64,000 bases of DNA from Thiomicrorhabdus sp033238645 (GCA_033238645.1 BQXR01000001.1:266677-330676); one strand, 5' to 3'; positions 15,683 through 25,017 are shown, counted from the first letter of the stretch. Translations and numbers: made by a program. The notes: generated from the sequence alone by a model not told the origin.

Positions 15683-16807
15683 TTATTTGTATTGGCGTAG
15701 ATAGAACCACTCAAAGGCTCTTTTTGCGTAGTGCATTAAGCGGCAGGGTGGTAGCAAAATGGTACCGCTTTCAGTTCTTCTGATAAAAACACCGTGTTTC
15801 AAGGTATCGATAATACAGACTAACTCATGTTTAATCTCAGTAAAGTCACTCTGGTTATTGAGTGACTTGATCAGGTTTTCAGCGGCAACCTTGGCTTGAA
15901 TATCTGCAGCATGGGCTTGTTTGGCTTGCCAGTCAGGCCCAGGAAAGCTCCCAGCATCACCTGCGACGTAGACGTGCTCATAACCTTCTACTTTGGCATT
16001 TAGATCAGCCTGAATTAACCCCCCTGCTGATTTTGGTAGGTCAGACTCTGGCAACCACGCAGGGCCAGTCATTCCTGGCATAAAGAGGATTAGATCAGCA
16101 CTAAACTCTCCGCCTTCCGTTTTGACTAGGTTCTCTTCAAAACCAACCATTTTATGGCCAAGATGGGTTTCAATAGACTGCTTCTTCATCATTTTAAGAA
16201 TATTTTGTGGGACTTTTTCGCCTAAGCGCTTACCGGGTTTAGGCGCGGGGTTAAAGAAGATAATCTTAAATTGATCACGACGCCCCTGCTTACGCAGTAG
16301 GTTATCTATGCCAAATAGAAACTCAAACATAGGCCCACCACGCATCGCTGCGGGCTCTTTTGGATTACCCCCAAAACCAATGGCAATAGTGCCACCTTGC
16401 ATCGCGGCCAATTGATCACGAATCTTCTCTGCGGCTGGAATACCTTCGCAAGGGGTAATGGCGTGTTCTATACCAGGTAACTTTTTAATAAAGCGACCCC
16501 CTGTCGCTATAATAAGGCCATCGTTATGAAACTCACCTTGATCCGTCACGACGGTGCGGCCTTGATGGGTGACATTAAGCACTTTGGCCTTAATAAACTC
16601 AACATGCTGTTGGTTGAAGAAATTATGCAAATTGATACGCAGCTGATCCGCTTTACGTAGGCCAGAAGGGATCCAAATCAGGCTGGGAAAATAGAGTAGC
16701 TCCTCTCTAGGGCTTATTACGGTAATAATCGCATGAGGGGCTTTTTTACGGGTATTTTTGATCGCAGTGAGTGCCGCGAAGCCTGTGCCTAAAATAGTAA
16801 TGTTCAT
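15683..16807 (-). CDS. Sulfide:quinone-reductase-like flavoprotein
   Basis: The 374-residue protein is a two-Rossmann-domain FAD oxidoreductase. The FAD-binding start is ITILGTGFAALTAIKNTRKK. ATGGRFIKKLPGIE links the domains, and the second FAD motif is YEHVYVAGDAGSFPGPDW. It resembles sulfide:quinone reductases, which oxidise sulfide at the membrane surface and reduce quinone. Cysteines sit in ITPCEGIPAAEK, HELVCIIDTLKHG and LLPPCRLMHYAK. The central cysteine expected after the glycine-rich second fold is not obvious; the region reads GNPKEPAAMRGGPMFEF. It may therefore be a divergent SQR or an NADH dehydrogenase-like enzyme. A terminator follows. Confidence 0.75.
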   Translation of the reverse strand: MNITILGTGFAALTAIKNTRKKAPHAIITVISPREELLYFPSLIWIPSGLRKADQLRINLHNFFNQQHVEFIKAKVLNVTHQGRTVVTDQGEFHNDGLIIATGGRFIKKLPGIEHAITPCEGIPAAEKIRDQLAAMQGGTIAIGFGGNPKEPAAMRGGPMFEFLFGIDNLLRKQGRRDQFKIIFFNPAPKPGKRLGEKVPQNILKMMKKQSIETHLGHKMVGFEENLVKTEGGEFSADLILFMPGMTGPAWLPESDLPKSAGGLIQADLNAKVEGYEHVYVAGDAGSFPGPDWQAKQAHAADIQAKVAAENLIKSLNNQSDFTEIKHELVCIIDTLKHGVFIRRTESGTILLPPCRLMHYAKRAFEWFYLRQYK

Positions 16808-16981
16808 AGTGACCTACTTAAGTAAAATGGAGCTACTTTGTTCAATGTCATTGTTTTAGTAAAAATAGAATGACTAAAATTGATATAAGTATTTAATGAT
16901 ATTAAGAAGAGTCTAACACGATTGGTGTTGGTTTTGAACTCACTCAGGTCGCTAAGTAACTGTTTTTATAGGGAGTCACAT

Positions 16982-17539
16982 TTGGTTCAATTTATTTTAG
17001 GCGGCGCACGTTCGGGCAAGAGCCGTTATGCAGAAGGGCTTGCTCAGAAATTTGAAGCACAGGGCAAGACAGTTTTTTACATTGCCACAGCACAAGCAAG
17101 TGTTGCAGAATCTGTCGATTCTGTTGGTGATCAAGTTGATCCAGAGATGTTGCGCCGTATCGAGCAGCATCAAGCAGATAGACCGCAGCACTGGCAGACT
17201 TTAGAAACACCGATTAAATTAGCAGAAAGGTTGAGTGGGTTAGACCATAAAGACCACTGTATTATGGTTGATTGCTTGACGTTATGGACATTGAACTTGA
17301 TTGAGTCAGAGGTGTTTCAGTCGGAAAGGTCCCGCTTTCTGGCATTGTTACCTAACCTACAAGCTGAGCTGATTTTAGTGAGTAATGAGATCGGTTTAGG
17401 GGTGGTGCCGATGGGACAGCTGACACGCACCTTTGTTGATGAGCTAGGTTGGTTGCATCAAGATATTGCCAGAGTAGCAGATGAGGTGACTTTTGTCACA
17501 GCAGGTCTGCCGATGTCCCTCAAATCATCAATTAAATAG
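16982..17539 (+). CDS. cobU: Adenosylcobinamide kinase / GTP:phosphate guanylyltransferase
   Basis: CobU phosphorylates adenosylcobinamide and then transfers GMP to it, activating it for nucleotide-loop assembly. I choose the TTG start at 16982 because GGGAG lies 6-7 bases before it and the protein then begins directly with VQFILGGARSGKSRYAE, the P-loop. The frame is open further upstream to a GTG at 16922. The 185-residue product also has IATAQAS, the HQADRP motif, VDCLTLWTLNL and SNEIGLGVVP. Length fits CobU/CobP. It starts the plus-strand cobU-cobT-cobC-cobS cluster. No cobalamin riboswitch is visible upstream. Confidence 0.93.
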   Translation: MVQFILGGARSGKSRYAEGLAQKFEAQGKTVFYIATAQASVAESVDSVGDQVDPEMLRRIEQHQADRPQHWQTLETPIKLAERLSGLDHKDHCIMVDCLTLWTLNLIESEVFQSERSRFLALLPNLQAELILVSNEIGLGVVPMGQLTRTFVDELGWLHQDIARVADEVTFVTAGLPMSLKSSIK

Positions 17540-17569
17540 CACTAAATAACAAAAATAAGAGAATCTACT

Positions 17570-18628
17570 TTGTTTGAAATTAAACCGATTGACTTAGTCG
17601 CACAATATGCGGCTATTGAGCGCCAAAATCAACTGACTAAACCACAAGGCTCTTTAGGCCAGCTAGAGCAGATCGCCACTCAGCTGGCAGGGCATCAAGG
17701 TAACGTTTGTCCAAAGATTACCGCACCTTGGATCTCTGTTTTTGCTGCAGATCATGGTATTACCGCTGAAGGGGTCTCTGCATTTCCTTCTGTGGTGACA
17801 CAAGAGATGGTTAAAAACTTTTCAGCAGGGGGGGCTGCCATTACGGTGCTTGCTAAAGCCAATCAAGCTTCATTTGAAGTGGTTGATGTTGGGGTCTTAA
17901 CAGATATTACCGAGGGTGGAACTATCCACTTTGCAAACCTTGAGTCTTTTAGAGTCGCTGCTGGTAGCTTTAACTTTTTAGAGCAGGCAGCGATGAGTTC
18001 TGAGATGCTCAATAAAGCGATGGCCGCAGGTGTCTTAGCGGTTGAACGTGCCATTGAAGCTGATGCAGACCTGTTTATTGCGGGTGAAATGGGCATAGGT
18101 AATACCACCAGTGCAACCGCAATCATCGCACAACTATGTAATGCGTCAGTCGATGAGATTGTTGGTATGGGGACGGGTATTGATCAAACTCAGCAGTTGC
18201 ATAAAGCTGCGGTGATTAAAAAGGCGCTATTGAAACATCAAATAGAGATGTGTGATCCTTTTGAAGTGTTGCGTTGTGTCGGTGGTCTAGAGATTGCTGC
18301 TTTAGCAGGTGCTTACCTTGCTTGTGCAGAGAAAGGCTTAAGCATGGTGATAGATGGTGTTATCGCCTGTTCTGCGGCACTGGTGGTCTGTGAGATGGCG
18401 CCAGAAGTTAAAGATTGGATGATTTTTGGACATCAATCGGTAGAACCCGCTCAACAGGTTGTATTTGAGCGTTTACAAGTGAACCCGTTGCTAGATCTCT
18501 CTTTACGTTTAGGGGAGGGCTCTGGTGCAGCCATGGCGATTCCAGTAATTAAAATGGCTTGCTTACTGCATGAGCAGATGGCAACTTTTGGTGAAGCCAG
18601 TGTTTCAGAGTCGAATGATGCGCATTGA
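17570..18628 (+). CDS. cobT: Nicotinate-nucleotide:dimethylbenzimidazole phosphoribosyltransferase
   Basis: CobT makes alpha-ribazole phosphate from dimethylbenzimidazole and nicotinate mononucleotide, the activated lower ligand of cobalamin. The 352-residue product starts from TTG at 17570, after AAGAGA. Family motifs are NQLTKPQGSLGQLE, FAADHGITAEGVSAFPSVVTQEMV, GEMGIGNTTSATAI, GHQSVEPAQQ and the catalytic-glutamate segment RLGEGSGAAMAIPV. It overlaps cobC. A seven-G motif lies within the Ser-Ala-Gly-Gly codons at 17828-17834. Confidence 0.96.
   Translation: MFEIKPIDLVAQYAAIERQNQLTKPQGSLGQLEQIATQLAGHQGNVCPKITAPWISVFAADHGITAEGVSAFPSVVTQEMVKNFSAGGAAITVLAKANQASFEVVDVGVLTDITEGGTIHFANLESFRVAAGSFNFLEQAAMSSEMLNKAMAAGVLAVERAIEADADLFIAGEMGIGNTTSATAIIAQLCNASVDEIVGMGTGIDQTQQLHKAAVIKKALLKHQIEMCDPFEVLRCVGGLEIAALAGAYLACAEKGLSMVIDGVIACSAALVVCEMAPEVKDWMIFGHQSVEPAQQVVFERLQVNPLLDLSLRLGEGSGAAMAIPVIKMACLLHEQMATFGEASVSESNDAH
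17824..17834 (+). repeat. G-tract motif AGCAG-G(n) inside cobT
   Basis: AGCA followed by seven Gs, within codons for Ala-Gly-Gly-Ala. Here the run may simply reflect a conserved glycine pair. Confidence 0.5.
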
Positions 18629-19277
18629 TTTTGTCCGCCATGGTCACTGCCAAGACAGTGCTTTTTTAAGAGGGCGCTCAGCTTCCCTGCTTAGTGTGTT
18701 GGGTCAAAAGCAGATGCATAAAGCCTTAGATGCCCTGGAACCCGCTGATTTAATCATTTCATCTCCTGCGATCCGCTGTTTAGATTTGGTTGAGGCTTAT
18801 TACGCAGATAAATCAGAAGCTTTGAATATTGAGGCATGGCCTGATTTTCAAGAACGATTTTTTGGTGTTTGGGATGGACTTTCCTATGATGCCATTCAAG
18901 CCTTAGATGTAGAAGGCTTTACCCACTATTTAGATAACCCTTTTGATTACGCCATTCCAGAAGCGGAGTCTTTAGCCAAGTTTGAAAATCGAGTGCAGCA
19001 GGTCTTTCAAAAATTGCTAGAGCATGCCGTGCACAATCAGCTTGAACATATTGTGGTTGTTACACATGGTGGGGTAATGCGGGTATTGCTCAAACAGGTT
19101 TTGGGTTTAAGCGATACAGCGCTGTTTCAATTAGAGATGGGCTATGCTGCCCGAATGAGCTTGGAGTGTATCGAGCTAACAGAGGCTATGCAGTCTGACA
19201 CGGAGCATTGTCAAAAAGCATCTGATGCATTCTTTATAAAGCTACTTGAGTTAGTGCAATCCCCTATAAAATCTTAA
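18615..19277 (+). CDS. cobC: Alpha-ribazole phosphatase (histidine phosphatase family)
   Basis: CobC removes phosphate from alpha-ribazole 5'-phosphate or adenosylcobalamin 5'-phosphate. The 220-residue protein has the phosphohistidine motif IDFVRHGHCQDSAFLRGRSA near its start, ISSPAIRCLDLVEAY, and the second catalytic histidine in VVVTHGGVMRVLLKQ. I choose the ATG at 18615 (the next codon, 18618, is also ATG). This overlaps cobT by 14 bases and places RHG close to the N terminus as usual; the frame is open upstream. Its position between cobT and cobS supports the role over a generic phosphoglycerate mutase. Confidence 0.87.
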   Translation: MMRIDFVRHGHCQDSAFLRGRSASLLSVLGQKQMHKALDALEPADLIISSPAIRCLDLVEAYYADKSEALNIEAWPDFQERFFGVWDGLSYDAIQALDVEGFTHYLDNPFDYAIPEAESLAKFENRVQQVFQKLLEHAVHNQLEHIVVVTHGGVMRVLLKQVLGLSDTALFQLEMGYAARMSLECIELTEAMQSDTEHCQKASDAFFIKLLELVQSPIKS

Positions 19278-19336
19278 CGTAAATTTTAGAAATAAATGCT
19301 TTCTTTTTTTTCAACCTCAATACTCTGGGAGTGAAT

Positions 19337-20068
19337 ATGTTTAAACCATTTTGGCTAGCAGTACAGTTTTTAACACGGTTTCCAACGCCGCACTATGATG
19401 AAATTTCAGATAAAGAGATGGGGGCATCAATCAGTTGGTTTCCGATTGTCGGTTTATTAATTGGTGTTATATTGGCATTTGTTGGTCAAACCACACAATG
19501 GTTACCAGCTCAGGTGAGTGCGGGGTTGCTATTGGCTGTCTGGGTTTGGAGTACTGGTGCGCTTCATCTAGATGGTTTAGCAGATACCGCTGATGGTTGG
19601 TTAGCAGGTTCTGGAGATCATCAGCGTGCTTTGCAGGTGATGAAAGATAGCCGAATTGGAACAGGGGGGGGCGTGGCACTTGTGCTAGTGCTCCTTATGA
19701 AGTGGTCTGCACTGGTGGTCATCATTGAGCATCAGGCGTGGTTCCTTTTATTGTTTGCGCCGGTCGTGGCAAGAGTCGCTTCAATTGTCTTAATGCGGGT
19801 GACTCAATATGTCTCTGAAAAGGGTATTGCAGCAGGGATGTTTTTACACCTTAACAGCGATTCAATTTGGTTGTGGTTTTCTCTATTAACTGCTGCAGTG
19901 GTTTGGCTTAACCCTTTACTGTTAGTTGCTCTGATCTTGGTTTGGTTTTGGATGCGTTGGGTGATGATTCGTATTACGGGAGGCATGACAGGAGATACTG
20001 CAGGTGCTATGACAGAAGTGATAGAGCTTGTTTGGTTGATGGGTATTGTTGCGATGTTAATAAACTAG
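19337..20068 (+). CDS. cobS: Cobalamin 5'-phosphate synthase
   Basis: CobS is an inner-membrane enzyme that joins adenosylcobinamide-GDP and alpha-ribazole (phosphate), closing the nucleotide loop. The 243-residue protein has several membrane helices and the catalytic motif HLDGLADTADGWLAGSGD. It also has MKDSRIGTGGGVAL and the C-terminal RITGGMTGDTAGAMTEVIE. I choose the ATG at 19337 because GGGA lies 7 bases upstream; an in-frame GTG at 19331 is too close to that site. A run of eight Gs (19664-19671) encodes part of the triple glycine. It is the last gene of the cluster. Confidence 0.93.
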   Translation: MFKPFWLAVQFLTRFPTPHYDEISDKEMGASISWFPIVGLLIGVILAFVGQTTQWLPAQVSAGLLLAVWVWSTGALHLDGLADTADGWLAGSGDHQRALQVMKDSRIGTGGGVALVLVLLMKWSALVVIIEHQAWFLLLFAPVVARVASIVLMRVTQYVSEKGIAAGMFLHLNSDSIWLWFSLLTAAVVWLNPLLLVALILVWFWMRWVMIRITGGMTGDTAGAMTEVIELVWLMGIVAMLIN

Positions 20069-20180
20069 ATTAAGTTGTGTTTTTAACTTATTAAACTATG
20101 TAAAACAATAGATTAATGCGTTTTATTGAACACGTTTGTATACTGATTGGTGAGAGATCAACCTTTGTTAATGTGTTTTT

Positions 20181-20194
20181 TGAGCAGGGGGGGG
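20181..20194 (+). repeat. G-tract motif TGAGCAG-G(n), intergenic
   Basis: TGAGCA plus eight Gs, preceded by six Ts, in the short gap between convergent cobS and the PLP enzyme gene. Confidence 0.8.
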
Positions 20195-20197
20195 TGG

Positions 20198-21103
20198 TTA
20201 ATTTGGCTGTCGCCCCTGTAGCCCACCCGTGTGCAGCAGGATAATTTTAGAACCTACAGGGATCAGTTTTTTCTCAAGTTGATCATAAAAAGCATTCACC
20301 ATTTTTGCAGTATAAATAGGATCTAAATCAATCTCAAAGTTTTGTTCAAATTGCTGCATCCGTTGTCGTAATTTAGGTGTTGTTTTAGCATAGCCCCCTG
20401 TATGATATTCAGTTAATAAATACCACTCATTGGTCGGTCGATAACCTATCCAGTTTTTTATTTGAGGCAGCAAATACTCGCCCTTTTTTAAAACTGGCAC
20501 ACCAACAATATGTCTACCATCCTGTTGTTGTGCGTAGCTAACTAACCCCGCCAAAGTTCCTCCCGTTCCAACCGCTGTAAAAAGATGCGTCCAGTCCGGA
20601 CACTGCTCTTCAATCTCAGGCATGAGTGATTCAAAGCCTTTAACGGCTAAAGTATTAGAGCCCCCTTCAGGAATAATATATGCATCTGGATAAGATTTCT
20701 GAAGAGCTTGTAAAAAGTCTGGACAGGTTTTATTACGATAATGGCTACGGCTAATAAACTCAAATTGCATACCTTTTTGCTCAGCTGCTTTGAGTGTATG
20801 ACTCCACTTTTCAGGGGCGCCTGTCAGCTCCTGTCCTCTAATAATGCCAATACTTTTAAGTTCAGCTAATTGTGCCGCAGCAGCAGTCGCGGCAATGTGA
20901 TTAGAGTAGGCGCCACCAAAGGTTAACAAGGTTGTTTTGCCTTGTCTAAGCGCCGCTTCAATATTCAATTTAAGCTTATGCCACTTGTTGCCCTGAATGT
21001 GTGGCTGATTCAAATCTTCACGCTTTATCCAGACGGTAACACCGTATTGTGTAAATTCTTTAGAGAAAAGTTGAGTGCAAGGGGTTGTTTTTAAAGAAAA
21101 CAT
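20198..21103 (-). CDS. ACC deaminase / D-cysteine desulfhydrase family PLP enzyme
   Basis: This fold-type II PLP enzyme would deaminate 1-aminocyclopropane-1-carboxylate or release sulfide from D-cysteine; sequence alone does not separate these. The 301-residue product contains VWIKREDLNQPHIQGNKWHKLKLN, with the probable PLP lysine in GNKWHK. It also has LLTFGGAYSNHIAATAAAA, IPEGGSNTLAVKGF and FTAVGTGGTLAGL, the phosphate-binding loop. I choose the ATG at 21103, since the 36 residues upstream (to 21211) do not look like the family and overlap the amt promoter region. It is divergent from amt. Confidence 0.85.
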   Translation of the reverse strand: MFSLKTTPCTQLFSKEFTQYGVTVWIKREDLNQPHIQGNKWHKLKLNIEAALRQGKTTLLTFGGAYSNHIAATAAAAQLAELKSIGIIRGQELTGAPEKWSHTLKAAEQKGMQFEFISRSHYRNKTCPDFLQALQKSYPDAYIIPEGGSNTLAVKGFESLMPEIEEQCPDWTHLFTAVGTGGTLAGLVSYAQQQDGRHIVGVPVLKKGEYLLPQIKNWIGYRPTNEWYLLTEYHTGGYAKTTPKLRQRMQQFEQNFEIDLDPIYTAKMVNAFYDQLEKKLIPVGSKIILLHTGGLQGRQPN

Positions 21104-21173
21104 ATCGTCCAATCTGGTACAATTTCGCAAATTTATTTTTGATTTATTACCTTCATACCCAGCGAGGCGCACA

Positions 21174-22391
21174 ATGGAACAGCTAACAACAAGCTTAGAT
21201 GTCTTATTCATCTTACTCGGGGCTATTTTAGTCCTCTTTATGCATGCAGGTTTTGCTTTTTTAGAAGTCGGTACTGTTCAGCATAAGAACCAAGTGAATG
21301 CATTGGTTAAAATAATGACAGATTTAGGCGTCTCAACAGTCGCTTATTTGTTTATTGGTTACGGCGTCGCTTATGGTGTTTTCCTCGGTTTCAATATTGA
21401 TGGTCAACTCACGCAAGCGATGACTGAAAAATCAGGTTATGAGCTGGTTAAGTTCTTCTTCTTAATGACGTTTGCTGCGGCGATACCTGCGATTGTCTCG
21501 GGTGGTATTGCAGAAAGAGCCCGTTTCTATCCCGTTCTGCTTTCAACCTTCTTGATTGTTGCTTTTATTTATCCTTTATTTGAAGGTATTGCATGGAATA
21601 GTAATTTTGGTCTGCAGGGGTGGTTAGAAGCACAGTTTGGTGCAGGTTTTCATGACTTTGCAGGGTCTATTGTAGTGCATGCTGTGGGTGGTTGGATCGC
21701 TTTAGCGGCGATCTTAGTGCTAGGTGCTCGCCATAATCGTTACGATAAAAACGGTCAGATTAAACATGTTTATCCGCCATCTAGTATTCCATTTTTGGCA
21801 TTAGGTTCGTGGATTCTTGCAGTAGGTTGGTTTGGGTTTAATGTGATGTCAGCGCAGCAAATTGGTGGTATTCAAGGACTGGTGGCTATGAACTCTCTGA
21901 TGGCGATGGTCGGTGGTATCTTAGCGGCAACCTTTGTTGGTAATAAAGATCCAGGGTTTGTACATAACGGTCCTTTAGCAGGCTTAGTAGCTATCTGTGC
22001 GGGTTCTGATGTGGTTAACCCGTTAGGTGCTTTGGTCATCGGTCTAGTTGCTGGTGCGCTGTTTGTGAAAGCCTTTACGTGGACACAGAAGAACTTGAAA
22101 GTAGATGATGTATTAGGTGTTTGGCCTCTGCATGGTCTATGTGGTATGTGGGGTGCGATTGCAGCAGGTATTTTTGGTTCAACAGCTTTAGGCGGTTTAG
22201 GAGGGGTCTCTCTTGCCTCTCAGGTTATTGGTACGCTGATTGGTGTAACGATTGCATTTGTGGGTGGTTACATTGTGTATCGCATAGTGAATGTAATCTC
22301 ACCAGTGCGTATGACGGATGAGGAGCAGTACCAAGGTGCTGATTTAACTTTCCATAAAACACATGCTAATCCACCTAGAGAAGAGTTTTAA
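21174..22391 (+). CDS. amt: Ammonium transporter
   Basis: Amt is an inner-membrane ammonium channel. The 405-residue protein has about 11 hydrophobic helices and the family motifs FAFLEVGTVQHKNQVNALVKI, SGGIAERARFYPVL, DFAGSIVVHAVGGWIALAA and GPLAGLVAICAGSDVVNP. The last two carry the pore histidine region. I choose the ATG at 21174 because GCGAGG lies about 7 bases upstream and the protein then begins at the first helix; the frame is open upstream. No GlnK/GlnB gene is adjacent, unlike the common glnK-amt arrangement. Confidence 0.94.
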   Translation: MEQLTTSLDVLFILLGAILVLFMHAGFAFLEVGTVQHKNQVNALVKIMTDLGVSTVAYLFIGYGVAYGVFLGFNIDGQLTQAMTEKSGYELVKFFFLMTFAAAIPAIVSGGIAERARFYPVLLSTFLIVAFIYPLFEGIAWNSNFGLQGWLEAQFGAGFHDFAGSIVVHAVGGWIALAAILVLGARHNRYDKNGQIKHVYPPSSIPFLALGSWILAVGWFGFNVMSAQQIGGIQGLVAMNSLMAMVGGILAATFVGNKDPGFVHNGPLAGLVAICAGSDVVNPLGALVIGLVAGALFVKAFTWTQKNLKVDDVLGVWPLHGLCGMWGAIAAGIFGSTALGGLGGVSLASQVIGTLIGVTIAFVGGYIVYRIVNVISPVRMTDEEQYQGADLTFHKTHANPPREEF

Positions 22392-22425
22392 TCAATAATT
22401 AGATTTAAACACACCGTTCTCATTG

Positions 22426-22453
22426 AAAGCCCGCTTATATAGCGGGCTTTTTT
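22426..22453 (+). terminator. Terminator after amt
   Basis: A perfect 10-bp stem, AAAGCCCGCT (22426-22435) with AGCGGGCTTT (22441-22450), has a 5-base loop and continues into T residues. Confidence 0.9.
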
Positions 22454-22515
22454 GTTATAGTGTTTGAAACAAATAACAAAAAAAATAACAAAAATAAAAA
22501 GAGAAAAAGCCCCTT

Positions 22516-24876
22516 ATGGAAAAGTTATCCGCTTCTCAGCTTTATCGTTTTACTCAATTAGACGCAAGTCTTATCACACCACCAAAAATCAAAGATAAAG
22601 ATGCTGAAATACTAGAGTTTATGCAGCACTTTCATCCGCGCGCTTATCAGTCGCTTAACTTCGGTCTACACTTAAAACGAAAGCATAACCATATCTTTAT
22701 TATGGGTGAGCCAGGAGTAGGTCGTATTGGGATGACCAAGGCGATGCTGAAGAAATCAGCAGCTCAAAAAGCAATTCCCTCTGATGTGGTATTGGTTTCA
22801 GATTTTAGTGAAGCGAATAAGACACAGTACCTCTATTTTGAAGCTGGTCAGGGTTACCAGTTTAAGGCATCCTTAGTTCAGTTTATTACGCAGCTAAAAA
22901 CTCAGTTACCTGTATTGTTTGATGGACACTCCTATCAGCTTAAAAGCCAGCAGTTAGAGAATGAACTGGCGGATAAGCAGCAGAAAGCACTAGAGCCTGC
23001 TTATGCCTTAGCTGAAGAGGTGAGTATTGAGATTAGTCAAACTGAGAATAATTTTATTTTACATGCGGTTATTGATGGTAAGTCTTATCGTATGGCAGAA
23101 GTTAAAACCTTTGATGAAGAGGTTCAAGCACATTTTATGGAGGCTTTTGACTCGGTTGAAGAGGCTTTAAATAAGGGGTTAACACATTTCCCTTATTTAC
23201 AACATGAATATTTGGATACGGGTAAGGAGCTGAACACAGAGGTGGCCAATGAGCATTTAGATCCGCTGATTGAAAATCTTAAAAATGATTTTGCTAAAAC
23301 ACCTGAGATTACCGCTTACTTATCCTCTCTTCAGGAGAGTATCGTCTCTAAGCTGCATCTCTTTTGGGATCAGAGTGCGGATCAAGTCACGTCTAGTTCT
23401 CAACCAAGTATGGAAGAGTTGTTGTCTGAGCAGCAAGGTTTGTCTATTTTTGAAGTGAACCTATTGGTTGATCATAGAGACCTTAAGCATGCGCCAGTCA
23501 TCTATGAGCAAAATACTTCAACACCAAAATTGTTTGGTTACACCATTAACTCGGCAGCAGCCTCTGCCGTCGATACGGTTAGTTTAGCAATGAACCACCA
23601 GTCTGGGCTTTTACAGCAGGCCAATGGGGGTTATCTCATTATTAGTATTCAAGCACTGCTTAAAGATCCAGAGATTTGGTCAAATTTGAAAGCGGCTTTA
23701 ATGAGTAAGTCACTGAGTTTTGAAGTGCCTTCTTCAACCAGTGTCGTGCCATATCACCTACCAGATTTTCCGCTAGATTTAACTTTGGTATTAATTGGTC
23801 AGTCGTCACACTTTTATGCGTTACAAGAGATTGATGCGCAGTTTGAACGTCTGTTTAAAGTGCAGGTTGAGTTTGAAGTTGAACTTTCTAGAACGGTTGA
23901 GCATGAGCAAACACTCGCTAAGCAACTACTTGCAGAGGTATCAGAGTGGGAGGATCTACCAGTCGAGCCATCCGCTTTTGAACGCTTGATCGAATATGCA
24001 TCAAGAATGGCAGAAGATGAAGGTCGTTTATATACCAATAAGGCGATATTAAGAGATGTCTTGGCAGAGGCAAATGCATTTGCACGTGCGAGTGATCAGC
24101 CAAGTGTGGATAGAATGATTATTGAATCAACTATTCAGCAGCGTGACTTCCATACCGGCTTAATGGAGGAGTACTATCATCGTGCTATTACAGAGCAGCA
24201 AGTACTGATCTCTACAGAGGGTACTCATCCAGGTATGGTGAATGGATTAACCGTTTTAACGGTAGGCCATCAGTCATTTGGTCAGCCTGTGCGTATTACC
24301 GCTCAGGCATCAGCAGGAGATGAGGGTGTACTTGATATAGAACGTGAAGTCGATATGGCGGGGCCTATTCACTCTAAAGGGATGCTAATCTTGTCTGGCT
24401 ATATTCGTGGTCGCTATATGAAATCCAAGGCACTTGGTTTCAGTGGTTCGATTGTGATGGAGCAGTCTTACAATGGAGTTGAGGGTGATTCAGCCTCTTC
24501 AGCGGAGCTGTTAGCGTTACTCTCTTCAATTGCACATATTCCAATGCGTCAGGATCTGGCTATTACGGGTTCTATTAACCAGTTTGGTGAGATTCAGCCG
24601 ATTGGGGGAGTGAATGAGAAAATTGAGGGTTACTATAAAATCTGTTCTGCACGTGGTTTGACTGGGCAACAGGGTGTTATTGTCCCTAAATCAAATGCTA
24701 GACACTTAATGTTGAATGCAGAGGTGAGGGATGCGGTTGAGAAAGAGCAGTTTCATATTTATACCATTAGTCATATTGATGATGCTTTAGCACTATTGAC
24801 AGGTCTGTCAGCAGAGGAAGCAAATGCTAAGGTGATGGCTGCTTTAGAAGCGATGAATGAGAAGCCTGACTCTTAA
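22516..24876 (+). CDS. LonB-like ATP-dependent protease (AAA_32 type)
   Basis: The 786-residue protein joins a divergent AAA+ region to a C-terminal Lon-type serine/lysine protease domain, as in the YcbZ/LonB-like group. The P-loop is GEPGVGRIGMT (about residues 64-74), with arginine where lysine is usual. A long helical insert follows (about 130-290). The Walker B/sensor part includes QANGGYLIISIQALL. In the protease domain the nucleophile is in GVEGDSASSAELLALLSSI and the partner lysine in IGGVNEKIEGYYK. It probably degrades cytoplasmic proteins. It is a single gene ended by a long palindrome. Confidence 0.9.
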   Translation: MEKLSASQLYRFTQLDASLITPPKIKDKDAEILEFMQHFHPRAYQSLNFGLHLKRKHNHIFIMGEPGVGRIGMTKAMLKKSAAQKAIPSDVVLVSDFSEANKTQYLYFEAGQGYQFKASLVQFITQLKTQLPVLFDGHSYQLKSQQLENELADKQQKALEPAYALAEEVSIEISQTENNFILHAVIDGKSYRMAEVKTFDEEVQAHFMEAFDSVEEALNKGLTHFPYLQHEYLDTGKELNTEVANEHLDPLIENLKNDFAKTPEITAYLSSLQESIVSKLHLFWDQSADQVTSSSQPSMEELLSEQQGLSIFEVNLLVDHRDLKHAPVIYEQNTSTPKLFGYTINSAAASAVDTVSLAMNHQSGLLQQANGGYLIISIQALLKDPEIWSNLKAALMSKSLSFEVPSSTSVVPYHLPDFPLDLTLVLIGQSSHFYALQEIDAQFERLFKVQVEFEVELSRTVEHEQTLAKQLLAEVSEWEDLPVEPSAFERLIEYASRMAEDEGRLYTNKAILRDVLAEANAFARASDQPSVDRMIIESTIQQRDFHTGLMEEYYHRAITEQQVLISTEGTHPGMVNGLTVLTVGHQSFGQPVRITAQASAGDEGVLDIEREVDMAGPIHSKGMLILSGYIRGRYMKSKALGFSGSIVMEQSYNGVEGDSASSAELLALLSSIAHIPMRQDLAITGSINQFGEIQPIGGVNEKIEGYYKICSARGLTGQQGVIVPKSNARHLMLNAEVRDAVEKEQFHIYTISHIDDALALLTGLSAEEANAKVMAALEAMNEKPDS

Positions 24877-24955
24877 TAGGGGGTGAGTTTTACTGTCTAG
24901 ACATCAAAAGGGTGTCTAGGCTAATATATGCTTTATGGTTGTAAAAAGTAGGTAC

Positions 24956-24994
24956 AAAAAAAGGGAAAGATCATATGATCTTTCCCTTTTTTTT
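24956..24994. terminator. Bidirectional terminator, 38-base perfect palindrome
   Basis: Seven A, GGG, AAAGATCAT and its exact complement form a perfect palindrome centred at 24974/24975 and ending in eight Ts. It lies between the converging LonB-like and cold-shock genes and works on either strand. Confidence 0.93.
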
Positions 24995-25017
24995 ATAACT
25001 CTAAAAGAGTTAAGGCA

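Noticed and set aside
16808..16981. A second cobalamin riboswitch before cobU
   Set aside because: The leader lacks the B12 box and the closing element that are clear before btuB.
19664..19671. Eight-G run in cobS, and the one at 3966 in the DUF445 gene, as motif copies
   Set aside because: Both lack the AGCA core, and they encode glycine pairs or triplets, so codon use may explain them.
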